From: Marinomonas spartinae
Lineage (GTDB): Bacteria; Pseudomonadota; Gammaproteobacteria; Pseudomonadales; Marinomonadaceae
Direction: 5' to 3'
Length of the DNA: 64,000 nt
Assembly: GCF_900089775.1 (NCBI RefSeq)
Contig: NZ_FLOB01000001.1
Span: forward strand, 496,001 to 560,000
The translations under genes were made by a program, and so were the position numbers. Shown one piece after another: positions 1-8,736 of the stretch. Numbering within the stretch: position 1 is the first letter of the stretch; every line of letters begins with the position of its first letter. The notes beneath the pieces were generated by a model. It was not told the origin of the DNA. It did no database searches and saw nothing but the letters and a program-made list of their open reading frames with translations.

Positions 1-321
1 TGGAAGCCTCTCTATTAACAGCCATTTGCCTTGCCATGCCATGACAATAAAGTAAAGGCTTGGTGGAACAAAGGACGCTATCACTAGGGCAAGGAAGGCT
101 CTAACTGTATTCTTGAAGTGGGCCTGAGGGTCAACATAGAAATAGATCAATAGCGCTAGGCAGCACAACATGATAATCCGCGGAGCGAGGATGTCGAATA
201 GGTATTTAGAGGGAAAATAAAAAAAGAAAATGTTATAGAATAGACAGCAAACAAGGGAGGCTACAAGAACCCTATATAAAGCAGCGATGGCTAGTTTGCT
301 TTCTTCAGTTTTTAGTCTCAA
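1..321 (-). CDS. Unknown multi-spanning membrane protein, truncated by the window edge
   Basis: An uninterrupted minus-strand frame of 107 codons runs off the left edge. It starts at TTG (321-319) with a GGAG ribosome site about seven bases upstream. The product is strongly hydrophobic, with at least three likely membrane spans, including segments around SLVCCLFYNIFFFYF, IIMLCCLALLIYFY and FLALVIASFVPPSLYF. I do not recognise the family. A six-C run just before the TTG is notable: with one C fewer, an upstream ATG would join this frame, so the true N-terminus is uncertain. Only the N-terminal part is visible, so no function is assigned. Confidence 0.6.
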   Translation of the reverse strand, partial: MRLKTEESKLAIAALYRVLVASLVCCLFYNIFFFYFPSKYLFDILAPRIIMLCCLALLIYFYVDPQAHFKNTVRAFLALVIASFVPPSLYFIVMAWQGKWLLIERLP

Positions 322-843
322 GGGGGGACTCCGAATTATTGCTCATTGAATAGGATGAAAAAGACCGCGTTTAGATGGGTTGATTCGATCAATTGACACT
401 TCTGCTTCACCTAATGCTAACGCTATGGTGAGTGTTAGCTTTCATGGCACCTTTTTTACACTGTCTTCTTGATTCTATTCATAAAATTACCTCTTTATTA
501 TAAGAAGGTTCCATTGGAATTACTATTTTGCTCGATTAGGCTGCTCTTGTTCGTTTTAAGTGCCAGCTTGAAAGGTAAGTTTAGATGCCAAATCGGTAAA
601 TTGCTTAAATAAGAAAAAACTTTTTAGTCAAACGATAGAATTACGTAGAACAAATTGACCTTTTGATGCTTATTGTGGAGCATAGGCGTGTTGAGGCCTT
701 TGCTCTGTAACAGAACTTGTAAAAATGGGATGAGCAATGAGTTTGAGTGACTTATCAATCGGGTCGAACATGGCTCTAATAGGATAAAAAGGCCTCTTTA
801 TTATGTTATTCGATTTCTTTATTAACGATTTATAGGTAGAAAC
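322..843. other. Intergenic region upstream of thrB
   Basis: No convincing coding sequence is seen on either strand. It holds a short inverted repeat (GCTAAC at 416-421, GTTAGC at 434-439) that could be a weak hairpin, and it must carry the promoters of the divergent left-edge membrane gene and of thrB. No certain -35/-10 pair was identified. Confidence 0.4.
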
Positions 844-1800
844 TTGGCTGTTTACACTTCCCTCTCGGACTCTGACATGCGCGGCCTTGTGGCTGATTAT
901 TATTTAGGTGAACTGGTTTCCTTTAAGGGGATTGCTGGTGGTGTAGAAAACACCAACTACTTTCTCACAACCACCACAGGACGCTATGTGGTGACCTTGT
1001 TTGAAGAGTTCGAATTTGAGGAAGTCCCGTATTTTTTGAATGTGGTGGCGCATTTAAAGCATAAGGGCTTTAATGTCCCAGCGGCGTTGATTGATATTCA
1101 TGGGGAACGCTTGCGCGTGGTGAAAGGGCGCCCCACTATTATTGTTGATTGCTTCCCGGGTAGTGAATTGAAACAAACGGATGTGGATTCGTGCCGTTTG
1201 ATGGGGGCGGCATTGGCGAAACTGCATGTGGCAGGGGAAGACTTTGCCGAGCACCGTGAAAGTCATCGAGGCATGGAATGGTGGCGTGAAACCAGCAAAG
1301 CTATTGAGCATGAGTTAGAGCCTGAACAAGCCACGCTGTTGATGTCGCAAGTGGCTGAGTTTGATGTGTTTATTGCCCAGCATGATTATTTGCCAAAGAC
1401 GACCATTCATGGGGATCTCTTCTACAACAATACGTTATTTGAGAATGGGCAATTATCCGCAATTATTGATTTTTATAATGCCTGCTATTCTTGGACTATG
1501 TACGATTTTGCCATTGTGGTGAACGATTGGTGCTCAGACATGGCCACAGGTGAGCTTGATATGGAAAAATATCGCTCATTAGTGAACGCTTACATACATG
1601 AGCGCGAGCCAAGTGCTGAAGAGATTGCAGCTTGGCCTTATATGCTGCGTATTGCGGCATTGCGTTTTTGGCTATCTCGTTTGGAAGCTTGGCATAAGGC
1701 GAAGCATGATCCGGAACGTTTGGCTCAGCAACATGATCCGCGTGAATTTCAACGTATTCTAGAGGCGCGAGTGCGTTATGCACCAGCATTGATGGAGTAA
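844..1800 (+). CDS. thrB: Homoserine kinase, APH-fold type
   Basis: Phosphorylates L-homoserine to O-phosphohomoserine in cytoplasmic threonine biosynthesis. The 318-residue protein has the aminoglycoside-phosphotransferase fold of Pseudomonas-type ThrB, not the GHMP fold of E. coli ThrB. The N-terminus has the family pattern LGEL-GIAGGVENTNYF. The catalytic loop is HGDLFYNN from His189, and the metal-binding motif IIDFYNA has its Asp near 209. The start is TTG, with an AGGTAG-like site upstream; no better ATG lies in frame near the expected N-terminus. The stop overlaps the ATG of the next gene (TAATG), suggesting translational coupling. Confidence 0.92.
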   Translation: MAVYTSLSDSDMRGLVADYYLGELVSFKGIAGGVENTNYFLTTTTGRYVVTLFEEFEFEEVPYFLNVVAHLKHKGFNVPAALIDIHGERLRVVKGRPTIIVDCFPGSELKQTDVDSCRLMGAALAKLHVAGEDFAEHRESHRGMEWWRETSKAIEHELEPEQATLLMSQVAEFDVFIAQHDYLPKTTIHGDLFYNNTLFENGQLSAIIDFYNACYSWTMYDFAIVVNDWCSDMATGELDMEKYRSLVNAYIHEREPSAEEIAAWPYMLRIAALRFWLSRLEAWHKAKHDPERLAQQHDPREFQRILEARVRYAPALME

Positions 1801-2393
1801 TGGCCTTGTCTCCTTTTTCTGTGTTGCGCTTTATAGGGCTTGTTTTGGGTGCGTTGTTAGGGGCGAATCAGGCGCTGGCTCATCCGCACATATGGGTGGA
1901 TTCACAGTATCAAATCACGGTAGATAGCCCAGCGATCCAAACGTTTGACGCAACTTGGTCAATGGATGCCTTTACCTCTCTTAGTCTGCTACAAAATTAC
2001 GATACAAATGGTGATGGTAAGTTAATGGGTGAGGAGCGCAAAGAGCTATTAAACGGCTTGCGAAACCTGAAAAAAAATGACTATTTTGTCCAGCTTAAAG
2101 TAAACCAGAAAACGGTTAGGCCAAAAGACGTTGAGATTACGCATTTTAGCTTTAAAAATAAGCTGCTTACGGTAGATCTCAAAGTGACATTAAAGGCGCC
2201 TGTGAATCTTTATCAGTCCACTTTAAGCATCGCTTTTGGTGATTCAGATTACTACTTTGCGATGGTGCCGTTGGAAGAAGGCTTGTTACGTCTTTCAGGC
2301 AAGTTGGCAGAAAGTTGTACGCCCATTAGTCACGATGGCAAAGAGCGAGGCATTGAGACCTGGGTGGATTTAACCTGTGAACCAGCGCCGTGA
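1800..2393 (+). CDS. DUF1007 family periplasmic protein
   Basis: Secreted 197-residue protein with a cleavable signal peptide ending near Ala27 (ANQALA), followed by HPHIWV, the N-terminal signature of DUF1007. A calcium-loop-like stretch, DTNGDGKL with Glu79, lies at residues 68-79. In many proteobacteria DUF1007 sits beside a NicO-type metal transporter and zinc genes, and is thought to be a periplasmic metal-handling partner. Here the NicO gene lies about 1.5 kb downstream, with a LysE and a MarC gene between. Its start overlaps the thrB stop. The family call is secure; the exact role is not known. Confidence 0.85.
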   Translation: MALSPFSVLRFIGLVLGALLGANQALAHPHIWVDSQYQITVDSPAIQTFDATWSMDAFTSLSLLQNYDTNGDGKLMGEERKELLNGLRNLKKNDYFVQLKVNQKTVRPKDVEITHFSFKNKLLTVDLKVTLKAPVNLYQSTLSIAFGDSDYYFAMVPLEEGLLRLSGKLAESCTPISHDGKERGIETWVDLTCEPAP

Positions 2394-2441
2394 CATTCTA
2401 TAGGATTATCCTATTGCACATTTTCTGAAGGGCTTGTCTTT

Positions 2442-3077
2442 ATGTTAGAGCATTTCCAATGGCTGCCTTTTCTCGCTGCGATTACACTGCTGACCTTAAG
2501 TCCTGGTGTGGACACGATTTTGGTGATGCGTAATGCCGCAGCTGGCGGTTGGCGTTTAGGTTTTTTGACGAGCTTAGGTATTTGTATGGGGCTGTTTGCC
2601 CATGCGACGGTGTCTGCATTGGGGCTGTCGGTCATACTGCTGGGGTCGGCTGAGCTGTTTACCGTCTTTAAATTGCTTGGCGCAGCGTATCTTGTGTACT
2701 TGGGGGTACAAGCCATCCGCAGTGCGTTGGCTCCACAAGGCATTGCGTTTAAGGAAGTAAAATCCCCTAGAGCCCTGACTCGCTGGGGGTGCTTTCGCCA
2801 GGGTATTTTGTCGAATGTATTGAATCCGAAACCGATTATTTTTTACATGGCATTTTTGCCTCAATTTATTGATCCTGCCCATTCGGCCTTGGCTCAATCG
2901 CTTTTTATGGCCTCCCTTCACTTTATCATAGCGATGGTGTGGCAAACGTTTCTCGCGCTTATGGTTCATCGAGCGCGCGTATGGCTGGCGCGACCAAAAG
3001 TGGCGCAAGTCTTGGATAGTCTAACGGGGGTATTGCTGTTGGGCTTTGGTGTAAAACTCGCGTTGTTTCAAAGGTGA
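2442..3077 (+). CDS. LysE/RhtB family amino-acid exporter
   Basis: A 211-residue inner-membrane protein with about six membrane spans and the LysE/RhtB N-terminal signature TLSPGVDTILVMRNA, followed by GWRLGFLTSLGICMG. Members export amino acids or their derivatives such as homoserine, threonine or lysine. Proximity to thrB makes homoserine or threonine export plausible, but this is inference. The ATG is preceded by a weak purine-rich stretch. Nothing in the sequence fixes the substrate. Confidence 0.88.
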   Translation: MLEHFQWLPFLAAITLLTLSPGVDTILVMRNAAAGGWRLGFLTSLGICMGLFAHATVSALGLSVILLGSAELFTVFKLLGAAYLVYLGVQAIRSALAPQGIAFKEVKSPRALTRWGCFRQGILSNVLNPKPIIFYMAFLPQFIDPAHSALAQSLFMASLHFIIAMVWQTFLALMVHRARVWLARPKVAQVLDSLTGVLLLGFGVKLALFQR

Positions 3078-3113
3078 TCCCTTGTTAAGCAATGCCGATC
3101 TTGGATAACTCTC

Positions 3114-3722
3114 TTGATAAGCTTATTAATTACGACTTGGATTAAATTCTTTTTCCTGTTTGCTCCCTTTTTTGTGCTGTCTATGTTTCTCGCGTTAACG
3201 CGAGGTGAATCTGCGGCCTCACGACGACAGGTGGCTAACAAGGCGCTGATCGCTTCATTGGTCATTGCTATGGTGCTGCTATTTTTTGGTGGTGCATTGT
3301 TTAACGTGCTGGGCATTACCTTGGATGCATTCCGTATTGGTTCCGGTGTGTTGCTGTTTTTATCCGCCTTAAGCTTGGTCAAAGATGGTACGCGCAACCA
3401 TGCGGTAGGTATGCCGAGTGAAGAGCGTGACGATGTATCCGTGGTGCCCTTGGCGGTGCCGATTATCATTGGTCCGGCGACCATCGGTACTATTTTGGTA
3501 TACGGCGCTGAACTTCATGGTTGGCATTTAGTCATGGGGATCATGGGGTTGCTGCTGGCCCTCTTATCTTTGGCGGTGATTTTGTATTCTGGTTCGCTAA
3601 TCGAAAAAATACTGGGGCGAACAGGATTAAATGTCTTGTCTAAAATTACGGGCTTGATTTTGGCCGCAATGGCGTCGCAAATTTTAATGAGTGGCGTGAT
3701 GGGCTTTTTACATCCAGCTTAA
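3114..3722 (+). CDS. MarC family integral membrane protein
   Basis: A 202-residue protein with six predicted spans and the MarC (UPF0056) signatures PFFVLSMFLALT near the N-terminus and VPLAVPIIIGPATIGTIL in the middle. The function of MarC proteins is unresolved; earlier claims of a multidrug role in E. coli were not upheld, and some relatives are described as amino-acid transporters. The start is a TTG; no in-frame ATG matches the family N-terminus. It follows the LysE gene by 36 bases, so the two may be cotranscribed. Confidence 0.85.
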   Translation: MISLLITTWIKFFFLFAPFFVLSMFLALTRGESAASRRQVANKALIASLVIAMVLLFFGGALFNVLGITLDAFRIGSGVLLFLSALSLVKDGTRNHAVGMPSEERDDVSVVPLAVPIIIGPATIGTILVYGAELHGWHLVMGIMGLLLALLSLAVILYSGSLIEKILGRTGLNVLSKITGLILAAMASQILMSGVMGFLHPA

Positions 3723-3817
3723 CGGTCGGTATTTTGTTCTCCTAATGTCCTGTGGTTTACCACTCGAAGGTAATTTTTTGAAACGGCGTGTTAGTACGTT
3801 GACTTCTTCTTGTCTTC

Positions 3818-3840
3818 GTCCTGTTATAATATAACGGGAC
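3818..3840 (+). promoter_or_regulatory. Zur box (zinc-responsive operator)
   Basis: A 23-bp near-perfect palindrome has the core GTTATAATATAAC with GTCC and GGAC arms; only one arm pair mismatches. This matches the known gammaproteobacterial Zur operator. It ends 23 bases before the ATG of the NicO gene that heads the zur-znuC-znuB operon. It would repress the operon in zinc-replete cells, including zur itself. Confidence 0.85.
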
Positions 3841-3863
3841 CATGGTTACTAAGTGAGAAGTGG

Positions 3864-4865
3864 ATGGCTAAGAACGCCGTTTTTTTGTTGATATCTTGTG
3901 TATGTCTGTCGATACCGATTGATGCCTATGCCGCTTGGGATTGGGGGGATTTTGGTTATACACGCTTTCTTAATTGGGTAGTCTACGAGCAGGTGGATTT
4001 ACACCGTCAGTTGGTGATGGCGGTACAAAAGTTAAGTCGTGACGATAGTCCAGCGCTGTTATGGTCTTTAGTCTCCGGTAGTTTTATTTATGGCATTTTC
4101 CATGCTGCGGGGCCTGGTCACGGTAAAGCGGTCATTTCTTCTTATATGTTAGCCAGCCGAGCACCACTGCGTCGTGCCATTGGCCTGTCTTTTTTGTGTG
4201 CGGCTGTACAAGGCTTGATGGCGGTGGCCCTGATTGTGGTGTTGGGGCAGATGTTTTCCCTAGTTGGTAAGGCTATGCGCATTAGCCAATTTTTTGAGAT
4301 CGCCAGTTTTGCTGCCGTGGGTTTGATTGGAGTCTGGATGTTGGTGCGTTTACTACGGGGGAAGTCCAGTTGTGGACACGATCATTCCCATGATCACAAG
4401 ACCATAGATGTCCATCATGACCATACTCATGATCACGATGGTGAACATAAAGGTTGTGGCGATCCGGTTTGCCAACATCATCATGGTGAAGTTAAACCTG
4501 TCGAGCAGGTTGTGTTGGATGACCAAAAGGCGGATCGTCGGAGTATTTGGGCCATGGTGGGCGCCGTGGGAATTCGTCCCTGTACTGGCGCCGTGTTGGT
4601 GTTAGTGTTTTCCATGAGTGCGGGTATTTTTCATTGGGGGCTGGTGGCGACAGCGGCGATGTCTCTGGGAACGGCCATCACGGTGGCAGGGCTGGCGATC
4701 ATTAGTGTTATGATACGCGACAGCAGTTTTGCAATCAGCGGTACACAAGGTGTCTGGCGGAGACGACTATCCGTTGGCTTTGGGTATTTTGCGGCGATTG
4801 CATTAATTATTATCAGTATTTCCATGATTTGGACGTACGCAAGCTATGCAGGAAGGCCTTTTTAA
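3864..4865 (+). CDS. NicO-type nickel/cobalt (probably zinc-related) transporter
   Basis: Inner-membrane transporter of 333 residues with a signal peptide-like N-terminus (ends near DAYA), the NicO motif FHAAGPGHGKAVISSY and the second motif GIRPCTGAVLVL. A cytoplasmic or periplasmic loop is very rich in His (about residues 172-212) with interspersed Cys, suited to metal binding. An ATG at 3864 with GAGAAG upstream is preferred over the longer frame opening at 3810, because that would place the Zur box inside the gene. Context (Zur box, zur, znuC, znuB) suggests a role in zinc homeostasis rather than nickel; direction of transport cannot be read. Confidence 0.85.
   Translation: MAKNAVFLLISCVCLSIPIDAYAAWDWGDFGYTRFLNWVVYEQVDLHRQLVMAVQKLSRDDSPALLWSLVSGSFIYGIFHAAGPGHGKAVISSYMLASRAPLRRAIGLSFLCAAVQGLMAVALIVVLGQMFSLVGKAMRISQFFEIASFAAVGLIGVWMLVRLLRGKSSCGHDHSHDHKTIDVHHDHTHDHDGEHKGCGDPVCQHHHGEVKPVEQVVLDDQKADRRSIWAMVGAVGIRPCTGAVLVLVFSMSAGIFHWGLVATAAMSLGTAITVAGLAIISVMIRDSSFAISGTQGVWRRRLSVGFGYFAAIALIIISISMIWTYASYAGRPF
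4370..4490 (+). repeat. Histidine-rich low-complexity coding segment
   Basis: CAT/CAC/GAT-rich stretch inside the NicO gene encoding clustered His and Asp residues such as HDHSHDH and HDHTHDHDGEH. Similar His-rich tails occur in zur (N-terminus) and znuC (C-terminus) of the same operon, consistent with metal buffering. Confidence 0.7.
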
Positions 4866-5389
4866 TGAGTGAAAAACACAATCATCCTAAGGATGAAGAG
4901 CATCACGATCATGACCATTGTGTTGAATCGGCGCTGCAGACGGCGGAAGCGTTGTGTCTGGAACAAGGGCAACGTTTAACCAAGGTGCGTCGTCGGGCAT
5001 TGGAATTGATCTGGGAAAGCCATCGTCCGTTAGGGGCGTATCAGTTATTGGCAAAATTGGCGGAAGAAGGGTTTAATTCGGCTCCGCCGACAGTCTACCG
5101 TGCACTGGACTTTTTACTGAACGCCGGCTTAATTCACAAGGTGGAGTCGATGAATGCCTATTTAGGCTGTGCCCATGCGGATAGGGCCCATAAAGGGTAT
5201 TTTCTGATTTGCGATGAATGCCATAATGTCATGGAGTTTGATTATCAAGATATCCATTCCTCTTTGATCGATAAAGCAAAAAAACAAGGCTTTGAATTAC
5301 GTGCAGAAACCATCGAGTTAACAGGGTTATGCGCTGCCTGTAAGAGTGCGGGTGAAGCCGCTAAAAAAGCCGCTAAGGATAAGTCGTGA
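4865..5389 (+). CDS. zur: Zinc uptake regulator, Fur family
   Basis: Cytoplasmic zinc-sensing repressor of 174 residues. The winged helix spans about residues 35-95 ([29 protein letters not shown]). A structural zinc site is formed by CDEC and CAAC pairs, with further His residues in the dimerisation domain ([12 protein letters not shown]). A His-rich N-terminal tail precedes the DNA-binding domain. The ATG at 4865 overlaps the stop of the NicO gene (TAATG), preferred over the longer frame from 4829. The stop overlaps the GTG of znuC. The upstream Zur box implies autoregulation. Confidence 0.93.
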   Translation: MSEKHNHPKDEEHHDHDHCVESALQTAEALCLEQGQRLTKVRRRALELIWESHRPLGAYQLLAKLAEEGFNSAPPTVYRALDFLLNAGLIHKVESMNAYLGCAHADRAHKGYFLICDECHNVMEFDYQDIHSSLIDKAKKQGFELRAETIELTGLCAACKSAGEAAKKAAKDKS

Positions 5390-6180
5390 GCATCCGTTTA
5401 GTCTCGTTCGAAAATATCGGTATTACGTTTGACCAGCGTATTTTGTTGTCCAATATTGATATGACCATAGACGAGGGAGAGATAGTCACCTTGATCGGCC
5501 CGAATGGCAGTGGCAAAAGTACCTTGATTCGTACTTTGCTGGGATTGCAAGCGCCGACCTCAGGTAAAGTGATACGTAATAAAGCATTGCGCATCGGCTA
5601 TATGCCGCAGAAGTTGCATATTGACCCCACTCTACCCCTGACGGTTAGGCACTTTTTGGCGCTGGTTCGTAACGTCAATAAACGTGATATTTTACCGACA
5701 CTGGAAAAGGTCGGTGTTGGGTATTTGCTGGATTCACAAGTGCATGTGCTGTCAGGCGGAGAAACGCAGCGGGTATTATTAGCGCGTGCTTTATTAAGTC
5801 GTCCGAATTTATTGGTATTAGATGAACCAGTACAAGGTGTGGACGTGAATGGTCAGGTGGCGCTTTATAATTTGATAGAAGATATCCGCAATGAGTTGCA
5901 TTGCGCTGTGTTGATGGTGTCCCACGATTTGCATTTAGTCATGGCCAAAACCGATACTGTGGTGTGCATTAATCAGCATGTATGCTGCTCAGGTACGCCT
6001 CAACAGGTAACTGGACACCCCGCTTATCAGGCTTTATTTGGTATTCCTGGAGCCGAAGAGTCCATCGCCATTTATGCCCATCAGCACGATCATGTTCATG
6101 ATAAGCATGGCGACGTACTCGACGCCGATACCTCGCAGGATGGTGATCATCAGGATCACACCCATTGCTCCCACCATTAA
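5386..6180 (+). CDS. znuC: Zinc ABC transporter ATPase
   Basis: ATP-binding subunit of high-affinity zinc uptake, on the cytoplasmic face. The 264-residue protein has Walker [10 protein letters not shown] at 38-46, the ABC signature [15 protein letters not shown], Walker B LLVLDEP and the switch His in MVSHDLH. The last 40 residues are His/Asp-rich, typical of ZnuC. It starts with GTG overlapping the zur stop. It pairs with ZnuB encoded next; the periplasmic ZnuA is not in this window. Confidence 0.94.
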   Translation: MSIRLVSFENIGITFDQRILLSNIDMTIDEGEIVTLIGPNGSGKSTLIRTLLGLQAPTSGKVIRNKALRIGYMPQKLHIDPTLPLTVRHFLALVRNVNKRDILPTLEKVGVGYLLDSQVHVLSGGETQRVLLARALLSRPNLLVLDEPVQGVDVNGQVALYNLIEDIRNELHCAVLMVSHDLHLVMAKTDTVVCINQHVCCSGTPQQVTGHPAYQALFGIPGAEESIAIYAHQHDHVHDKHGDVLDADTSQDGDHQDHTHCSHH

Positions 6181-6234
6181 TGTCGTTATATCTATGTGTC
6201 GTTTTCTACGTGCCAGTTTGGAGTATTCTGTAAT

Positions 6235-7023
6235 ATGATGGATTTTTTAATCAGAGCCTTAATCGGGGGACTGGGCGTCGCGGCGGTAGCAGGACCATTA
6301 GGCTCCTTTGTGGTATGGCGACGTATGGCGTATTTTGGTGATACGCTTGCCCATTCGGCCTTGCTCGGGGTGGCGCTGGGCTTTTTGCTAAATGTTAATT
6401 TGAACCTAGCTATTATCGTTTTATGTGTGGGCTTGGCCGCTGTTTTGGTGACGTTGCAAAAGAAGCATATTATCGCCACGGATACCTTGTTGGGGATTCT
6501 CGCCCACTCTTCTCTTTCTCTTGGTTTGGTGGCTGTGAGTTTTCTCGATAATATCCGTATCGATTTAATGGCGTATTTGTTTGGGGATTTGCTGGCGATT
6601 AGTCAGACCGATTTGTATTGGGTGTATGGTGGTGGTTTGCTCGTTATTGCTTTACTGGTGGCTTTTTGGAAGCCATTATTAGCCATGACGGTGAACGAAG
6701 AGTTAGCAAAAGTGGAAGGCTATCCAGTGGAATCGATTCGGCTGCTTTTGATGTTGCTGGTGGCGCTGGTTATTGCGGTGGCGATGAAAATCGTTGGGGT
6801 GTTGCTGATTACCTCTTTGATGATCATTCCCGCTGCGACCGCTCGTAAGCTATCTGGTACGCCGATTCAAATGGCGTCTATTGCCAGCTTTATTGGCTGT
6901 TTATCCGTATGTGGTGGCTTGTGGGCGTCTTATCATTGGGATACCCCAACTGGGCCCAGTGTGGTGGTGTGCGTGGCCATGTTGTTTTTGATTACTTATA
7001 GTTTACCATTTAGACGGCGTTAG
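6235..7023 (+). CDS. znuB: Zinc ABC transporter permease
   Basis: Membrane subunit of zinc uptake, ABC-3 family, about seven to eight spans. The family start motif LIGGLGVAAVAGPLGSFVVWRRMAYFGDTLAHSAL is clear. I choose ATG 6235, which has GGAG eleven bases upstream, over a GTG at 6196 that would add thirteen unconserved residues. The protein is then 262 residues, the usual length. Last gene of the Zur-controlled operon; no clear terminator was seen after it. Confidence 0.93.
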   Translation: MMDFLIRALIGGLGVAAVAGPLGSFVVWRRMAYFGDTLAHSALLGVALGFLLNVNLNLAIIVLCVGLAAVLVTLQKKHIIATDTLLGILAHSSLSLGLVAVSFLDNIRIDLMAYLFGDLLAISQTDLYWVYGGGLLVIALLVAFWKPLLAMTVNEELAKVEGYPVESIRLLLMLLVALVIAVAMKIVGVLLITSLMIIPAATARKLSGTPIQMASIASFIGCLSVCGGLWASYHWDTPTGPSVVVCVAMLFLITYSLPFRRR

Positions 7024-7065
7024 AGAGTGATATACCTTTTTTCATAGATAAAAGTGGCGTTAAAA

Positions 7066-7500
7066 ATGAAAGACCTAAAAGACACTGTCTGTGTCGAACC
7101 AGTAACCCCACCGAAGATGGGGCGTGCAAAAAGATTGGCTTTTCAGATCATCGCTGTCTTGAGCTTGATTATGGCATTTGTCGGTATTTTGGTGCCTGGA
7201 ATTCCTGCTACTGAGTTTATTTTGTTGTGTGCTTGGTCTTCTGCTAAAGCATCGCCGCGTATTTATCGATTTTTACATGAAAACCGTTTTACGGGCCCTC
7301 TGTTATATAACTGGCATCATGGTCGCGTCGTTTCTCGAAAAAGTAAAATCGCTGCCACCATCAGCATGCTGGTCTGCGCTATTTTATTGTTACTCAGTGC
7401 CTTGCACCCTTTATTGATTGCGTTGTGTATCGGATGTATGTTGTGCGCCAATATATGGATATGGTCGCGCCCAGAATCGGTAAAAAAGGCGACTGTTTAA
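7066..7500 (+). CDS. DUF454 (YbaN-like) membrane protein
   Basis: About 144 residues with three hydrophobic segments. The conserved DUF454 motif GILVPGIPATEFILLCAWSSAK is followed by SPRIYRFLHENRFTGPLLYNW. YbaN-family function is unknown. An in-frame GTG at 7054 is an alternative start. The gene precedes a heme oxygenase; DUF454 genes are often near haem genes in my recollection, so a shared context is possible but not shown by sequence. Confidence 0.83.
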   Translation: MKDLKDTVCVEPVTPPKMGRAKRLAFQIIAVLSLIMAFVGILVPGIPATEFILLCAWSSAKASPRIYRFLHENRFTGPLLYNWHHGRVVSRKSKIAATISMLVCAILLLLSALHPLLIALCIGCMLCANIWIWSRPESVKKATV

Positions 7501-7561
7501 CGTGGCGGTTATTCTGTATTGTCACTACCATTAGTGGTATCGAATATTGAATGAGACACAA

Positions 7562-8149
7562 ATGGCCGTGACTTTGGGTACAAAAGATCGACGCTCCCTC
7601 GCTAAATTTTTAAAACTGTCTACCCGAGGAGACCACGATGGGGTAGACCAGATGGTGATGTCCTCTAAACCCTTCGCCAGTCAAGAAAATTATGCGAAGT
7701 TTCTAACGCTGCAGTATCTTTTTCATCTTAGTGTTGCTCCCTTGTATCACCATGAACCATTGCAAGCCATACTACCAGGGCTTAGTACATTATCGCGTTT
7801 GGACGCAGTCGAAGCGGATTTGGCCGATCTAGGATTAGTGCCACAAATTGATGCTGATATGGTGGCGAAAGTGGATGATGTATACGAGGCCATTGGTTGG
7901 TTATATTGCAGCGAAGGCTCTAACATCGGCGCCGCTTTTTTATACAAAGAAACGCAAAAACTCTACTTTGATAAAGATCATGGCGCGCGGCATTTAGCGT
8001 CTCCCATCGAAGGACGGGCGCTCCATTGGCGTCAATTTGTTGCCCAACTGGATGCTCTGGAGCTGACTGATGAGCAATCCCATCGCGTGTTAAAAGGCGC
8101 TGTTGACGCCTTTGATTTTTATAAAACCACATTGCGACGTATTTTCTAA
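7562..8149 (+). CDS. Biliverdin-producing heme oxygenase family protein
   Basis: Cytoplasmic protein of 195 residues resembling HemO/BphO heme oxygenases, which open haem to biliverdin with release of iron and CO. The diagnostic distal-helix motif is GWLYCSEGSNIGAAFLYKE, matching the LYVLEGSxLGG pattern of the family, and the N-terminal region LKLSTRGDHDGVDQM fits the proximal-helix start. ATG 7562 is chosen; a TTG at 7547 would add five residues. Possible role: iron release from haem, or chromophore supply for a phytochrome; neither partner is adjacent. Confidence 0.78.
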   Translation: MAVTLGTKDRRSLAKFLKLSTRGDHDGVDQMVMSSKPFASQENYAKFLTLQYLFHLSVAPLYHHEPLQAILPGLSTLSRLDAVEADLADLGLVPQIDADMVAKVDDVYEAIGWLYCSEGSNIGAAFLYKETQKLYFDKDHGARHLASPIEGRALHWRQFVAQLDALELTDEQSHRVLKGAVDAFDFYKTTLRRIF

Positions 8150-8255
8150 CAGGTCGGCTCAAAACGGGGCTGGAGAGCTTAAAGTGTCTCAATCAGTTTG
8201 CTTATCGCCAAATGTAAAAGGCCTCACCCACGTTTTCCCTTTTTATAGCTAATGA

Positions 8256-8726
8256 TTAGCGTTTGCTAATCCAATGATCTAAAGACAACTTACCAGCCCC
8301 TTTTAACATCAATAACAGTGTAAGGGCTAGCCAAGTAGCATGGGTTGGATAAGCATCTGGGTAGACGAAAATTTCAATCACCATGGTCATAAAAGCCAAG
8401 CCAAATGCCGCTAAACGGGTAAATAAGCCGAATAAAATCAAGGTCGACAAAATATGCTCAGCTAAGGCGGCCATTACAGCGGCAACCACTGGGGCGAGTA
8501 GTGGAAGCTTGTAATCGTTTTCGAATAAATAAATCGCGGTGTCTGACAGGTGTGGCCAGCCTAGATGTATGTGTCCACTGATAATGTCTAAGGAGAATCC
8601 TTCGATTTTGGTCTGACCGGATTTCCAAAATACCGCAGCGATACCAAAGCGGGCTATGAACAAAATCACGGACTCCGGAATCAGTCGAAACAGACTCTCA
8701 CTTCTAGATAGTATGAAACGCACCAT
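8256..8726 (-). CDS. DoxX family membrane protein of the bufferin-type operon
   Basis: A 156-residue inner-membrane protein with four spans and the DoxX pattern ARFGIAAVFWKSGQTKI and HILSTLILFGLFTRLAAFGLA. It is the last gene of the minus-strand cluster DUF2282-DUF692-DUF2063-DoxX, where a DoxX protein is a regular member. Its job is not established; redox or quinone-linked roles have been proposed for DoxX proteins. It starts ten bases after the DUF2063 stop. Confidence 0.85.
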   Translation of the reverse strand: MVRFILSRSESLFRLIPESVILFIARFGIAAVFWKSGQTKIEGFSLDIISGHIHLGWPHLSDTAIYLFENDYKLPLLAPVVAAVMAALAEHILSTLILFGLFTRLAAFGLAFMTMVIEIFVYPDAYPTHATWLALTLLLMLKGAGKLSLDHWISKR

Positions 8727-8736
8727 AGTGTTTTCC

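Noticed and set aside
3810..3863. Longer NicO frame starting at 3810
   Set aside because: It would read through the Zur box; ATG 3864 has a ribosome site and starts a normal signal peptide.
4370..4490. CRISPR-like or satellite repeat from recurring CATGATCAC words
   Set aside because: The words encode a His-rich metal-binding loop in frame; spacing is irregular and there are no spacers.
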